A DNA stretch of 64,000 nucleotides from an uncultured Cellvibrionales bacterium (GCA_913020115.1 CAJWBQ010000015.1:40404-104403), one strand, 5' to 3'. Positions 19,421 through 29,434 are shown, counted from the first letter of the stretch. Numbers and translations: made by a program. The notes: generated by a model from the sequence alone, not told the origin.

Positions 19421-19960
19421 CTAATTCTCAGTGCTCATAAAATCACGCAAATACTTAAACAACTTACGAGCATTCGTAGGTGGTTTATTCTCCTTACGAT
19501 CCTTCAAAGCAGCCCTTAAAACCTGCCGTAAATACTGACGATCAGTACCTGGATGTGCTCCTGCAAACTCATTCAAAGCCGCGTCGCCTTCTTCCAAAAT
19601 CCGATCCCGCCAATTCTCAGCCTGCTGCAAAAAATGCACCTGCTCCGCATCTTTTTGTTGCTGCCGCTCCAGAGTCGCCTCAATCGCATCGCGGTCTGCC
19701 GAACGCATCAACTTCCCAATGAACTGCAACTGGCGTCGGTAGCCCTCCCGGTGTTTCATCACTCTCGCTTGCATAATGGCGTCACGCAGAGGTTCCTCCA
19801 GAGGAATTTCACGCAAGTGCTTTTCATTCAGAGTGACGAGCAGCTTGCCCAGCTCCTGCATCTCCTCCATATCGCGTTTTACCTGACTTTTGCTCTTAGG
19901 CAAATCCTCATCAAAATCGAGGTCCGCGGGTGGGCGAGGTAAATCTTTTTTTCGTGTCAT
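19421..19960 (-). CDS. darP: DarP (YjgA), ribosome maturation protein
   Basis: A 179-residue highly charged helical protein. The N-terminal DLPRPPADLDFDED and KSKSQVKRDMEEMQELGKLL, then RDAIMQARVMKHREGYRRQLQFIG, match YjgA/DarP, which promotes late assembly of the 50S subunit. It is last in a minus-strand group beginning at rpoN or hpf, six bases after mgtE. It faces the DUF2007 gene across repeat copy 1. Confidence 0.93.
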   Translation of the reverse strand: MTRKKDLPRPPADLDFDEDLPKSKSQVKRDMEEMQELGKLLVTLNEKHLREIPLEEPLRDAIMQARVMKHREGYRRQLQFIGKLMRSADRDAIEATLERQQQKDAEQVHFLQQAENWRDRILEEGDAALNEFAGAHPGTDRQYLRQVLRAALKDRKENKPPTNARKLFKYLRDFMSTEN

Positions 19961-19966
19961 GATTCT

Positions 19967-21337
19967 CTATGCATAAAATAGGGTGGCAAGACCCAGAAAA
20001 GCGAAAAACCCTACCACATCGGTTACCGTTGTAAGGGCAACACCGCCAGCCAGGGCGGGGTCAATGTTGATACGTTTCAATAATACCGGTAAAAGCGCGC
20101 CAGCAATGGCCGCTGTCAGTAAATTAATCACCATAGCCGCTGCAATGATTAGAGCAAGAATAATATCATTGAACCAAGCGGATACCACAGCACCCATAAC
20201 CAGTGCCCATAGTAGGCCATTGATTAGGCCTACGCGAAACTCCTTAGATAGAAGCCAGCTGATATTGTTGCGCCCCACTTGCCCCAAAGCCATGCCGCGG
20301 ATCATAACCGTGAGCGTTTGATTACCTGCTACGCCTCCCATACTGGCAACAATCGGCATGAGGATAGCCAGAGCGACAACTTTATCCAGCGTGTCTTGAA
20401 ATATATTAATCACAGCCGATGCTATAATGGCCGTGAGTAGATTCACGCCCAGCCAAATGGCTCGCCTCGGCGTGGTGCGCATAACCGGCGCAAAAGTATC
20501 TTCTTCTTCGTCGAGGCCCGCTAGGCTCATCAGAGAGTGGTCGGCGTCATCGCGAATCACATCAACCACGTCATCAATAGTGATTCGGCCTAATAATTTA
20601 CCTTGATCATCGACCACCGGTGCAGAAACCCAGTTATGCCGCTCAAATAAACTCGCCACTTTACTATCGGGCATCTGAACGTTAATGCTGTCAGCTTCAG
20701 CGTCCATAATCTCTCGCACTGTAACGGCCGTATCAGTAGTTAATAATTTTGATATTGGCAGGGTACCTAAAAACTCATCGTTTCTATTGACCACAAACAG
20801 GCAGTCAGTTGCTGCAGGTATTTCCTCGTGACGACGCAAGTAACGCAGAACCACGTCTAGGGTAAAGCGCGGCCTAACCGTGATGGTGTCTGTATCCATC
20901 AAGCCGCCAGCGGTGTCTTCGTCGTAAGACAGTACACATTCGACACGCTGCCGGTCCTGTGCGCTCATCGCCGCAAGCACTTCTTTTATGACACGGTTGG
21001 GTAATTGTTGGAGAATGTCAGCTAGGTCATCAGCGTCCATGCCCTCAGTGATTTCGACCACCTCTTGGGTGTCCATGTGCCGCAAGAAGGCCGCTTGTAT
21101 ATCTTCAGATAATTCCTGAAGCACATCGCCTTCGCGGTCGCGGTCAACCCAGCGCCATAACACTCGACGAGCCTGTGGAGGGGATGATTCTAAGAGGTGG
21201 GCAATTTCCGCCGCCTGCAAACCATTGAGCAACTGCATGATTTGTTTTGCAGCGCCCGTTTCCAAGGCCTCGTAAAGCTCCCCAAGCTGGACCTGGGTTT
21301 GTACTTCAAGTTCTTCACTGCTGGCTTGGTGAGGCAT
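19967..21337 (-). CDS. mgtE: Magnesium transporter MgtE
   Basis: A 456-residue Mg2+ channel. The cytoplasmic N-domain of helical MgtE_N repeats (about residues 30-135), two CBS domains (about 140-260, with MDTDTITVRPRFTL and IMDAEADSINVQMPDSKVA) and five C-terminal membrane helices (about 285-455, VASMGGVAGNQTLTV motif) are in the usual order. Length is standard. It directly abuts the ptsO stop, suggesting one transcript with the nitrogen-PTS genes. Confidence 0.95.
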   Translation of the reverse strand: MPHQASSEELEVQTQVQLGELYEALETGAAKQIMQLLNGLQAAEIAHLLESSPPQARRVLWRWVDRDREGDVLQELSEDIQAAFLRHMDTQEVVEITEGMDADDLADILQQLPNRVIKEVLAAMSAQDRQRVECVLSYDEDTAGGLMDTDTITVRPRFTLDVVLRYLRRHEEIPAATDCLFVVNRNDEFLGTLPISKLLTTDTAVTVREIMDAEADSINVQMPDSKVASLFERHNWVSAPVVDDQGKLLGRITIDDVVDVIRDDADHSLMSLAGLDEEEDTFAPVMRTTPRRAIWLGVNLLTAIIASAVINIFQDTLDKVVALAILMPIVASMGGVAGNQTLTVMIRGMALGQVGRNNISWLLSKEFRVGLINGLLWALVMGAVVSAWFNDIILALIIAAAMVINLLTAAIAGALLPVLLKRINIDPALAGGVALTTVTDVVGFFAFLGLATLFYA

Positions 21338-21607
21338 TTATTCACCCTCGCCAAAAAAATCATTAATGAGTTCGGCGATTGTTTCGGAGGCCAAGATCTC
21401 GTCTTTGCCCTCAATTTCTAGGTCTAGCAAGGTGCCCTGACTGGCCGCCAATAGCATGAGTGACATAACACTCTTAGCGTCGACTAATTTCCCATCGACA
21501 CCCACTTGAATTTGGCTGCTAAAGCGCGCAGAGGTGGTGGCCAATTTTGCGGCGGCTCGGGCGTGTAGGCCTAATTTATTGATTATGGTGATTTGAGTTT
21601 TAATCAT
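21338..21607 (-). CDS. ptsO: HPr-like phosphocarrier NPr (nitrogen PTS)
   Basis: An 89-residue HPr homologue passing phosphate from EI-Ntr to EIIA-Ntr. The active histidine sits in NKLGLHARAAAKL and the regulatory-serine region reads DAKSVMSLMLLAASQG. I chose the ATG at 21607; the frame opens further upstream but that part overlaps rapZ in another frame and gives an unrelated basic sequence. The spacing of five bases from rapZ matches the conserved ptsN-rapZ-ptsO order. Confidence 0.94.
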   Translation of the reverse strand: MIKTQITIINKLGLHARAAAKLATTSARFSSQIQVGVDGKLVDAKSVMSLMLLAASQGTLLDLEIEGKDEILASETIAELINDFFGEGE

Positions 21608-21612
21608 GCGCG

Positions 21613-22479
21613 TTAGGGTTGACCTCGCAGTTCTCGATGGCGTACTTGAACGTTGGCATAGTCGCCGGCGAAGGCCGCGAGCAGTTTTTGGCTGAGATAT
21701 ACAGAGCGATGCTGGCCGCCAGTGCAACCTATAGCGACTGTAATGTAACTGCGATTGTTCGCTTCGAAGCTGGGCAGCCAGCGACGTAAGTATTGCTCAA
21801 TGTCTTTTAGCATGTCGTTTACGTCTTGCTCGGCTGAGAGAAATTCAATAACGCCATCATCTAAGCCTGTTTGGGTGCGAAGCGGCGCTTTCCAGTAAGG
21901 GTTGGGTAGGCAGCGAACATCAAAAACATGATCGGCATCCATAGGAACGCCGTATTTAAATCCAAAGGACTGAAATAGTATGGCCATCCCGGGGGTCTTC
22001 TCGCCTGCCACTCGCTGCTTAATTAGGTCGCGTAAGTCATGAAGGCTGAGATTACTGGTATCTACTACAAGATCGGCATGACTGAGTATTGGCTCCAGTA
22101 GGTCTTGTTCTTGGGTGATGGCCTCTTGCAAGTCTACTTGCGGGTTACTGAGCGGGTGCTTGCGCCTCGTTTCACTGAAACGGGTGATTAATACGGGTAG
22201 CTTGGCGTCGAGATAAAAAATCTCTGTGCTTACGTCGGGGTGTTGTATTTGTTCCAGTAAGCTTGGGAATTGCTCTAGATTTTTCAGATCATTACGAGCG
22301 TCAATACTCACCGCGACACGAGGTTCCTCTTCGTGTTTCTGAGCGGATATTTGTTTTACCAAGTCAGGTAATAAGCTGGCGGGTAAGTTGTCAATGCAAT
22401 TAAAACCCACGTCTTCCAATACGTGAAGGGCGGTGCTCTTTCCGGATCCTGAGCGTCCACTGATAATAACCAATCGCAT
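21613..22479 (-). CDS. rapZ: RNase adapter protein RapZ
   Basis: A 288-residue RapZ/YvcJ protein. An N-terminal P-loop domain (ISGRSGSGKSTALHVLED) is followed by the C-terminal domain with SFGFKYGVPMDADHVFDVR and AIGCTGGQHRSVYL, which in E. coli senses glucosamine-6-phosphate and binds small RNAs to direct RNase E. Located between ptsN and ptsO, the conserved context. Whether its sRNA partners exist cannot be judged here. Confidence 0.95.
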   Translation of the reverse strand: MRLVIISGRSGSGKSTALHVLEDVGFNCIDNLPASLLPDLVKQISAQKHEEEPRVAVSIDARNDLKNLEQFPSLLEQIQHPDVSTEIFYLDAKLPVLITRFSETRRKHPLSNPQVDLQEAITQEQDLLEPILSHADLVVDTSNLSLHDLRDLIKQRVAGEKTPGMAILFQSFGFKYGVPMDADHVFDVRCLPNPYWKAPLRTQTGLDDGVIEFLSAEQDVNDMLKDIEQYLRRWLPSFEANNRSYITVAIGCTGGQHRSVYLSQKLLAAFAGDYANVQVRHRELRGQP

Positions 22480-22499
22480 AACACGGTGTTCCTGTTTAC

Positions 22500-22958
22500 T
22501 TATGAGGAGGGTATATCAAGAGCTGAATTGTAAAGCATCTGGCTGTTGCTTGCCTGCCTTAATGCCTGCCTATAGCTGGGCTCAGAAAATGCTCCGGCCA
22601 GTGAAGCGAGCGTTTGCAGGTGTTCATCGTTGGCTTCTTCCGGCACCAATAAAGCAAATAGAATATCAACGGGTTTGCCGTCTATCGCGTCGTATTCTAT
22701 AGGTGTTCTCAAGGTGATGAGTGCGCCGGTGGTAGCCGTGCAGTGTTTAACTCGGCAGTGTGGTATTGCAATGCCATGTCCAATGCCTGTTGACCCCAGT
22801 CTTTCTCTAGCAATTAGGCTGCGCAATAGGTCTCTGGCGTCGAGGCTGCCAAGGTCCTGTGCAATTGTTTGAGCAAGTTGTTCTAAAACACGTTTTTTGC
22901 TGCCCCCCTGCACGCCGTGTTGGGTGCGTTGGGGAGCGAGAATGGTTTTTATCTGCAT
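22500..22958 (-). CDS. ptsN: EIIA-Ntr, nitrogen PTS regulatory protein
   Basis: A 152-residue PTS EIIA type-2 domain. The phosphorylated histidine is in GIGHGIAIPHCRVKH. EIIA-Ntr couples the phosphorylation state of the nitrogen PTS to potassium uptake and stress responses. It starts four bases after hpf and precedes rapZ. The N-terminus MQIKTILAPQRTQHGVQGGSKKRVLE is normal for gammaproteobacteria. Confidence 0.95.
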   Translation of the reverse strand: MQIKTILAPQRTQHGVQGGSKKRVLEQLAQTIAQDLGSLDARDLLRSLIARERLGSTGIGHGIAIPHCRVKHCTATTGALITLRTPIEYDAIDGKPVDILFALLVPEEANDEHLQTLASLAGAFSEPSYRQALRQASNSQMLYNSALDIPSS

Positions 22959-22962
22959 AATG

Positions 22963-23256
22963 TTAGCGATGATTACTTCGTTGTTTCTCTTTGTGGCGAA
23001 TGAGTTGGCGGTCTAGTTTATCAGAAAGTGTATCGATAGCGGTATAGAGGTCATTAGACTCCGAGTTGGCAAAAAAATCTTTACCGCTGACGTGTACAGA
23101 TGCTTCGGCTTTTTGAATCAATTTATCAACTGAAAGAATGACGTTGGTGCTGGTTATTCGGTCGTGGTGTTTCGACAGTCGCTCAAGTTTGGCGTTGACA
23201 TAATCTTTCATCGCCGAGCTGACCTCTACATGATGACCGCTGATATTTATTTGCAT
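22963..23256 (-). CDS. hpf: Ribosome hibernation promoting factor, short form
   Basis: A 97-residue short HPF/YfiA-type protein that binds the 30S decoding centre in stationary phase. ISGHHVEVSSAMKDYVNAKLERLSKH is the recognisable N-terminus; the acidic/basic ending HKEKQRSNHR is typical. It lies between rpoN (106-base gap) and ptsN, as in E. coli and Pseudomonas. The long-form dimerisation domain is absent. Confidence 0.94.
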   Translation of the reverse strand: MQINISGHHVEVSSAMKDYVNAKLERLSKHHDRITSTNVILSVDKLIQKAEASVHVSGKDFFANSESNDLYTAIDTLSDKLDRQLIRHKEKQRSNHR

Positions 23257-23362
23257 ACATGGTTCCTCGTTGGTTGGTTAAACTCCTACCCAGCAATTTG
23301 TTGCCAAGCTCTCGAGTGCCTAATGTCAAAAAATTATCGTTATCTACCTTATTCTGTTGTTT

Positions 23363-24922
23363 TTAGACCAAGCGTTTTCGCTCGTTCGAAGGTGGAATAC
23401 TAAGAGATTCGCGATATTTCGCAATAGTGCGACGCGCTACTTTGATGCCTTGGTCGGCCAATACGGTGGTAATTTTACTGTCGCTCAGAGGTTTCTTAAC
23501 ATTTTCAGCCGCGACGAGCTTTTTAATTATGGCGCGTATTGCCGTGGATGAGCACTCGCCGCCGCTGTCGGTGGCTACATGGCTAGAGAAGAAATACTTC
23601 AGTTCAAATATGCCTTGTGGTGTATGCATAAATTTCTGAGTGGTTACCCTAGATATAGTCGATTCGTGCATGCCCACAGTTTCTGCTACGTCGTGGAGTA
23701 CCAGTGGTTTCATTGCCTCGGGGCCGAAATCCAAAAAACCGCGTTGCTTTTCAACAATGCAGCTAGACACCTTCAATAGGGTCTCGTTGCGGCTTTGTAA
23801 GCTCTTTAAAAACCAGCGAGCCTCTTGGAGGTTATCGCGTAAAAAGGTATTGTCGCTGCTGGTGTCGGCGCGTTTTACCATTGAGGCATATTCAGAGTTA
23901 ATCCGAATCTTAGGCGCGATGTCTGGGTTTAGCTCTACCATCCAGCGATCATTACGCTTGCTGACGTAGACATCAGGTACCAAATATTCTGTCTCGCTGC
24001 TATCAATTGCATCTCCAGGTCTCGGATTGAGGGACTGAACCAACTCGATAACATCCTTGAGTTCGTTTTCCTTCAATTTTGCCCGCCGCATTAATTGTTT
24101 GTAATCGCGGCTACCCAATAGGGGTAAGTAGTTTCTAACAATAAGCTTAGCAGCTTCCAGCCGAGGTGTAGTGGCAGGAAGTTGATTGAGTTGCACCAGC
24201 AGGCATTCACTGAGATTTTGACTGGCAACCCCAATGGGGTCAAATTGCTGAACGCGGTGCTGAACAGCCACAACTTCATCAAGTTCGAGCTCTCCCTCAG
24301 TATCGACTAGGCCACTGTAAATCTCTTCAATGCTGCTGGAGAGCATGCCGTTTGGCATTACGGCGTCGATAATAGCGATGGCGATGATTCGATCATTGTC
24401 GCTCATGGGCGTGAGGTTTAACTGCCACATCAGGTGATCTTGCAATGATTGTGTGACCGCGCGCCGAGATTCGAAGTCGTTGTCATCGCTTTCGCTTCCC
24501 GAGCCGGTGCCAGAGCTTGGAGCCGATTGATAGACCTCGTCCCAGCTGGTATCTACCGGTAGGTCATCGGGTATTGAATCATTCCAATCTTCAGGGGTTT
24601 GCTCTTCTGTACTGCGCTCTTCGTGGTTAAACTCGCTCTCACTTGAGCTTGTTTCCGTATTGCTTTGCTCGCTAGCGCTCTCATTGGCTGGATTGTGCTC
24701 TTCGCTGACATTTTCACTGAGGGTATTCGCGTCTTTGGGGTCGTCGGTGTTAGGGGCTTCGGCGCCTTCCTCGCTGATCTCAAGCATGGGGTTTGAATCC
24801 AATGCCTCTTGTATCTCTTGCTGAAGATCAAGGGTAGACAACTGTAGCAGCCGAATGGCTTGCTGCAATTGCGGAGTCATAGTGAGCTGTTGGCCCAATT
24901 TAAGCTGGAGAGTTTGTTTCAT
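23363..24922 (-). CDS. rpoN: RNA polymerase sigma-54 factor
   Basis: A 519-residue sigma-54. Region I ([24 protein letters not shown]), a long acidic Ser/Glu-rich region II (about residues 55-150), the core-binding and HTH regions ([16 protein letters not shown]) and the RpoN box ([12 protein letters not shown]) are all present and in order. It is the head of the hpf-ptsN-rapZ-ptsO group and follows lptB at 176 bases, the usual placement. Region II is long but this varies naturally. Confidence 0.97.
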   Translation of the reverse strand: MKQTLQLKLGQQLTMTPQLQQAIRLLQLSTLDLQQEIQEALDSNPMLEISEEGAEAPNTDDPKDANTLSENVSEEHNPANESASEQSNTETSSSESEFNHEERSTEEQTPEDWNDSIPDDLPVDTSWDEVYQSAPSSGTGSGSESDDNDFESRRAVTQSLQDHLMWQLNLTPMSDNDRIIAIAIIDAVMPNGMLSSSIEEIYSGLVDTEGELELDEVVAVQHRVQQFDPIGVASQNLSECLLVQLNQLPATTPRLEAAKLIVRNYLPLLGSRDYKQLMRRAKLKENELKDVIELVQSLNPRPGDAIDSSETEYLVPDVYVSKRNDRWMVELNPDIAPKIRINSEYASMVKRADTSSDNTFLRDNLQEARWFLKSLQSRNETLLKVSSCIVEKQRGFLDFGPEAMKPLVLHDVAETVGMHESTISRVTTQKFMHTPQGIFELKYFFSSHVATDSGGECSSTAIRAIIKKLVAAENVKKPLSDSKITTVLADQGIKVARRTIAKYRESLSIPPSNERKRLV

Positions 24923-25098
24923 ACTAAATACAACAAAGTGCCTCGTAATGCATCATGAAGGTTTGATGCCTTGGGTTTTAAGCGGGCGTTTGCTAGAGTT
25001 TAGACAGGGTTTTAGTGCGAAGCAATATTGACAAGCAAGCTTTATGCCTATATCTGTAAATATTGTTCGTTTGTTGTGCGAATTGAGCGGCGTGCGGC

Positions 25099-25824
25099 CT
25101 ATAAGCTGAACTGCTGGCCTAAATAAACATCTCTTACCTGCTTATTATTCAGCACTGTTTCTGCATCACCCTCTGCAATAATGTGGCCGTTGCCCACAAT
25201 GAACGCTTTTTCACAGATGTCGAGGGTTTCCCTCACATTGTGATCGGTGATTAGGATGCCTATGCCTCGAGACTTTAAATGTTGAATGATTTGTTTGATA
25301 TCATTCACTGAGATGGGGTCAACGCCTGCGAAGGGCTCATCCAGTAAAATGAATTGTGGGTCATTGGCCAGTGCTCGAGCAATTTCTACGCGTCGGCGTT
25401 CTCCGCCCGAAAGCTCCATGCCCAAGCTATTCTGAATGTGGGTGATGTGAAATTCTTGTAATAACTCTTGCAGCTTTTCTCGGCGTTGAGCCCGGCTCAT
25501 ATCTTTGCGAGTTTCTAGAATGGCCATTATGTTGTCAGCCACTGTAAGTTTTCGAAATACCGAAGCTTCCTGAGGTAAGTAGCCGATGCCAGCGCGGGCG
25601 CGACCGTGTATTGGCAGGTGTGTAATGTCTTTATCGTCAATAGTAACCTGGCCCCTGTCAGCGGCCACAAGGCCCGCGATCATGTAAAAACAGGTGGTCT
25701 TTCCCGCGCCATTGGGCCCTAGTAGCCCCACAATTTGACCGCTGCTTACATCAACAGAAACGTCTATAACTACTTTCCGGCCCTTGTAGCTTTTCGCGAG
25801 ATGGCTGGCTTTTAGGCAGGGCAT
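25099..25824 (-). CDS. lptB: LPS export ABC transporter ATP-binding protein LptB
   Basis: A 241-residue ABC ATPase powering extraction of LPS from the inner membrane. Walker A ([16 protein letters not shown]), the signature motif [15 protein letters not shown], Walker B ([13 protein letters not shown]) and the H-loop (LITDHNVRE) are intact. It overlaps the lptA stop by one base. Membrane partners LptF/LptG are not in the window. Confidence 0.97.
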   Translation of the reverse strand: MPCLKASHLAKSYKGRKVVIDVSVDVSSGQIVGLLGPNGAGKTTCFYMIAGLVAADRGQVTIDDKDITHLPIHGRARAGIGYLPQEASVFRKLTVADNIMAILETRKDMSRAQRREKLQELLQEFHITHIQNSLGMELSGGERRRVEIARALANDPQFILLDEPFAGVDPISVNDIKQIIQHLKSRGIGILITDHNVRETLDICEKAFIVGNGHIIAEGDAETVLNNKQVRDVYLGQQFSL

Positions 25825-26519
25825 TAGGACTTTTTACTCGCTTCAAAGGGCTTGTCTATAAGCTTGTTTTCACTTGTATCGATGATGGTCGCGGTGTCGG
25901 CGTCAGTCGTTATTGGGGGCGCAGCGATGGTATTCGTATTGGCAGGAACTCCAGGTTCAGCATTGGTATCAACGGGGGCCGTTGTTTCAGCGCCCGCGTC
26001 ATTTTGCGCGGGAATTACGATCTGCACTCGACCTTGAGTGCCGGTATTGCCGTCGCCAGCTTTTACAACCGACTGGGCAATATCGTAGTCAATGCTTTCA
26101 CCGGTCATGGTGGTGCCTTCTTGTTCGAGCAGGGCATTCCGTTTCAGGGTGATTCTATCTTTCGCTACCAAGTAATTGATGGTGAAGCCTTCTGCTACAA
26201 CCATATTTTTGTCCGCGGCAGGGCGCTGTTGGAAGCGGGCGGGTTTGCCTTTGGCGACAATGAGCTTCACCTTGTTATCTTGGCGCTCGATAGTGACTCG
26301 GTCTGCAAGAATACGCAGGGAGCCTTGGTCAATTTGAACCGTACCTTCGTAGGTAGTTACACCGGTTTTTTCATTGCTGATCGCTTTGTCAGCCTGAATG
26401 TTAATGGTTTGATTTCGGTCAGAGTTTAGCGCCCATGTTGGGGTGCTTAAGACCGCGCTCAAGGCTAGGAGCGTGATAAGGCTCGCCAGTGTGCGATAGA
26501 AGGTGTTAACGCGGATCAT
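25824..26519 (-). CDS. lptA: Periplasmic LPS transport protein LptA
   Basis: A 231-residue OstA-like beta-jellyroll protein bridging LptC and LptD. The signal peptide ends near TPTWA. The OstA body runs to about residue 165 ([31 protein letters not shown]). A low-complexity Ala/Thr/Asp/Pro tail of about 60 residues follows, making the protein longer than the roughly 185-residue E. coli form. The start overlaps lptC by four bases. Confidence 0.93.
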   Translation of the reverse strand: MIRVNTFYRTLASLITLLALSAVLSTPTWALNSDRNQTINIQADKAISNEKTGVTTYEGTVQIDQGSLRILADRVTIERQDNKVKLIVAKGKPARFQQRPAADKNMVVAEGFTINYLVAKDRITLKRNALLEQEGTTMTGESIDYDIAQSVVKAGDGNTGTQGRVQIVIPAQNDAGAETTAPVDTNAEPGVPANTNTIAAPPITTDADTATIIDTSENKLIDKPFEASKKS

Positions 26520-27223
26520 TTATTCGGGGCTCTCAGTTCAATGTTGTTGGCTCCATCACTGGATTGCTCAATAATGGGCAAGCCATTACTCGATAGCTCG
26601 GTATCAAGCTTGTCGTTCGCCGCTGGGCGAATTGGCTTATATTGAGACTCGTAAGTGCCTCTGACCTCGGATGTCAGCACAAGTTTATTTTCTTTTAAAT
26701 CAAATTGCAGGCCAATAGCCTGTGTTTTGCTGCCGGGGCTGCTAATCATAACAGGTTTATTAGTTTGCGCGTATTGTCTTTCGGGTTCTAGTACTAGCTT
26801 ACTAGTGCTCAGTTCAGTGCGTTGACCTAGGGCATTCTCCTGCCAGGCCAGCACCTCGCCAGACAGAGTGATTTTTTTACCTTGAGAGCGCCCATTGAGC
26901 GCGCTGATGTTCCAAGGTTTCTCTTTGTTGTCTCCCAAAAGAATGAGTTTTGGGGCTTCAATATCGGTGTAATCACCTTTCGAGCGGCGCTTGGGGTGTC
27001 GCTGAAAAAACGAAATTTTCTCGGCCATGAACAGATAGCTGATCACGCCACTTTCCCCGTACTGAGTGGTTTTGACATCCGTTAGGTAAGAGCGAGCTGT
27101 AGGTTTGCGATTGTTAGGGTCACCTTTATCTCGAGAAAAGGCCGCCGGCGGAGATTCCCACAATACTATGAACGCGATGAGCAGAGTCACCACCGCGAGA
27201 ATGGACAATAGATTGCGGGGCAT
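26516..27223 (-). CDS. lptC: LPS export protein LptC
   Basis: A 235-residue bitopic protein with one N-terminal membrane helix (about residues 5-22) and a periplasmic LptC fold (ISYLFMAEKISFFQ, then DIEAPKLILL). It hands LPS from LptBFG to LptA. It begins three bases after kdsD. In most relatives kdsC sits between the two; here there is no room for it. Confidence 0.92.
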   Translation of the reverse strand: MPRNLLSILAVVTLLIAFIVLWESPPAAFSRDKGDPNNRKPTARSYLTDVKTTQYGESGVISYLFMAEKISFFQRHPKRRSKGDYTDIEAPKLILLGDNKEKPWNISALNGRSQGKKITLSGEVLAWQENALGQRTELSTSKLVLEPERQYAQTNKPVMISSPGSKTQAIGLQFDLKENKLVLTSEVRGTYESQYKPIRPAANDKLDTELSSNGLPIIEQSSDGANNIELRAPNK

Positions 27224-27226
27224 AGC

Positions 27227-28195
27227 TTAGATTACTCCAGCGCGGAGTAAATCGTGCATGTGAATAATGCCTATCGCTTGATGATCATCTTCTACTACCA
27301 GAGCGGTAATTTTGCGTGTCTCCATAAGGCCAAGTGCTTCGGCGGCCAGCAAGGCTTTGTTAACAGTATGGGGCTTGCGATTCATCACTTGCCCTATTGA
27401 AACCAGGTTAATGTCAATTTGCTGATCTACGCTGCGGCGCAAGTCTCCGTCGGTGAATACGCCAATGAGCTCGTCACTGTCGTTCACTACTGTTGTCATA
27501 CCAAGACCCTTTTGGGTCATTTCAACGAGGGCTTGAGTGAGTGGAAGCTCTGCTTTTACCCTCGGAACTTCTGCGCCATTGTGCATAACATCTTCAACCC
27601 GCAGCAATAGCTTGCGCCCCAGTGCCCCACCCGGGTGCGAAAAGGCGAAGTCATTTGCGGTGAAGCCACGAGCTTCCAGCAATGCTACGGCGAGTGCGTC
27701 CCCCATTACCAGGGTGACGGTAGTGCTGGAGGTTGGTGCCAAATTAAGAGGGCACGCTTCACTTTCTATACTGATGTCGAGATTGACATTAGCGGCTTGG
27801 GCGAGAGGTGATAGCTCATCACCCGCCATGCTGATCAGGGGGATGCCCATTCGTTTGATCATAGGAAGTAGGGTAACCACTTCCGCTGAAGAGCCAGAAT
27901 TTGAGATGGCAATAACAACATCATCTCGGGTGATCATGCCAAGATCGCCGTGACTGGCTTCTCCTGGGTGAACAAAAAACGAAGGCGTGCCAGTGCTGGC
28001 TAATGTGGCAGCAATTTTATTGCCGATATGCCCAGACTTGCCCATGCCGGTCACAATTGTACGGCCTTTGCACTGCAGTATTATCTCACAGGCGCGATCA
28101 AAATCGTCGTTTATGCGTGCTTCAAGTGCGGCTACAGCATCTCTTTCAATGGTGACGGTACGCTTGCCGGCAATGGAAAATGTTGACTTATTCAT
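27227..28195 (-). CDS. kdsD: Arabinose-5-phosphate isomerase KdsD
   Basis: About 322 residues. It converts ribulose-5-phosphate to arabinose-5-phosphate for Kdo synthesis. A SIS domain (about residues 40-175; GKSGHIGNKIAATLASTG, SHPGGALGRKLL boundary) is followed by two CBS domains (about 200-320). I prefer the ATG at 28195, which has GTGAG upstream; a GTG at 28207 directly abutting the previous stop is the alternative. Belongs to the yrbG-kdsD-lptCAB group. Confidence 0.94.
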   Translation of the reverse strand: MNKSTFSIAGKRTVTIERDAVAALEARINDDFDRACEIILQCKGRTIVTGMGKSGHIGNKIAATLASTGTPSFFVHPGEASHGDLGMITRDDVVIAISNSGSSAEVVTLLPMIKRMGIPLISMAGDELSPLAQAANVNLDISIESEACPLNLAPTSSTTVTLVMGDALAVALLEARGFTANDFAFSHPGGALGRKLLLRVEDVMHNGAEVPRVKAELPLTQALVEMTQKGLGMTTVVNDSDELIGVFTDGDLRRSVDQQIDINLVSIGQVMNRKPHTVNKALLAAEALGLMETRKITALVVEDDHQAIGIIHMHDLLRAGVI

Positions 28196-28207
28196 GTGGT
28201 GACTCAC

Positions 28208-29209
28208 TTAAAAGAGCAAAAGATAATAGCCGACGTACGCTAGCAGCAGCAATACACCGATGCGCTTTCCCAAGCGTCCGTGAATGATCGCATTGTTTGT
28301 ACTTGCACTGGCGGTGGGGGCTGTTTCTTGGCCGTTGCGAAGCGCGTAGTCAACAACGATAGCGAGGGCCAAAAATACTGTAATGCCTGCCATAGCGGCA
28401 TAATCACGGAGGAAGACTTCTGCACCCAGTTCCGTTTGGTCGATGAGTGCTGGCACGGCTAAAACTACTAGAAGGTTGAATATGTTTGAACCGATGATAT
28501 TGCCCAGAGCAATATCATGATGGCCCTTCAGCGCGCTCATTACGGATGCGGCCAGTTCTGGCAGGCTAGTGCCTACGGCAATAACGGTCAAACCGATGAT
28601 CAGCGGGCTAACTCCGAAGGCCGTAGCAACTTCTTTTGCACCCCATACCAGTGTTTCGGCGCTGGCAATTAACAGTACCAAGCCAAAAACGAAATGGAGT
28701 GCGGCTTTTTGGGTGCTGAGACTAGGAATATCATCATCTTCTGTCAGCGAGTGCCCCTGTTTGCCGATAACCATAATCGTTAGCACTGGCACAAGTGACC
28801 CCAGCAATAGCAGGCCGTCGCTTATGGTGAGCTTGCCGTCGTGGAGGCAGTAACCGGCTACCGCTGTGACAAACAACAAAATGGGCGTCTCTTGGGTGAG
28901 TATGTGGCGCTGAATAGGGAGGGGAGAAATTAGCGCTGTTATACCCAGAACTAAGCCCACATTGGCCAAGTTGGAACCGAGTGAGTTGCCCACCGCCAGT
29001 TCGCCGCTACCTTTGAGAGCGGCGCTGATTGATACGACTATTTCGGGGGCTGAGGTGCCAAAGGCAACAATGGTTAAGCCAATGATTATTTTGGGGATTC
29101 CAAAGTTATTGGCCATGGCCGCACTGCCGTTTACAAAGCGGTCGGCACTCAAGATTAGGCCGACAAACCCGGCGAGGATGGCAATAGCAGCCAGCCAAAT
29201 TTCTGTCAT
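28208..29209 (-). CDS. yrbG: Calcium/sodium antiporter, YrbG family
   Basis: A 333-residue cation exchanger with two inverted halves. Each carries an alpha-repeat motif: IVAFGTSAPEIVVSISAALKG in the first and IAVGTSLPELAASVMSALKG in the second, with GNSLGSNLANVGLVLG and GNIIGSNIFNLLVVLA after them. It heads the kdsD-lptCAB group on the minus strand, as in E. coli, and is divergent from mlaC. Confidence 0.93.
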   Translation of the reverse strand: MTEIWLAAIAILAGFVGLILSADRFVNGSAAMANNFGIPKIIIGLTIVAFGTSAPEIVVSISAALKGSGELAVGNSLGSNLANVGLVLGITALISPLPIQRHILTQETPILLFVTAVAGYCLHDGKLTISDGLLLLGSLVPVLTIMVIGKQGHSLTEDDDIPSLSTQKAALHFVFGLVLLIASAETLVWGAKEVATAFGVSPLIIGLTVIAVGTSLPELAASVMSALKGHHDIALGNIIGSNIFNLLVVLAVPALIDQTELGAEVFLRDYAAMAGITVFLALAIVVDYALRNGQETAPTASASTNNAIIHGRLGKRIGVLLLLAYVGYYLLLF

Positions 29210-29284
29210 ATTGGTAACTCTTTGGTTCGGTTGGTGTTTCCGGGGGTGAAACAGGTTTTTTGGTAGTGTTCGAATGGGGTGAAA

Positions 29285-29293
29285 TGGTATAGT
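29285..29293 (+). promoter_or_regulatory. Extended -10 promoter upstream of mlaC
   Basis: TGG-TATAGT fits an extended -10 element in the yrbG-mlaC divergent gap. Start of transcription would be near 29300, leaving a leader of about 135 bases. No convincing -35. It supports mlaC being the first gene of its operon rather than a fragment of a longer one. Confidence 0.4.
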
Positions 29294-29434
29294 GCTTGCC
29301 TTAGAAAGTCAGCTAAATCTGTGACAATATTCTAGGCAGGGTAAACTAATTGAATGTTTTTGGTTCTAAGTTGCCGATCGAGGTAACTTCTGGTGCCTTA
29401 TTTTCTCAAAATTATACGTTAAACAGGTCGGTTT

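Noticed and set aside
21608..21727. Longer N-terminus for ptsO
   Set aside because: The upstream extension is basic, unlike any HPr protein, and overlaps the conserved C-terminus of rapZ. The ATG at 21607 gives the standard length.
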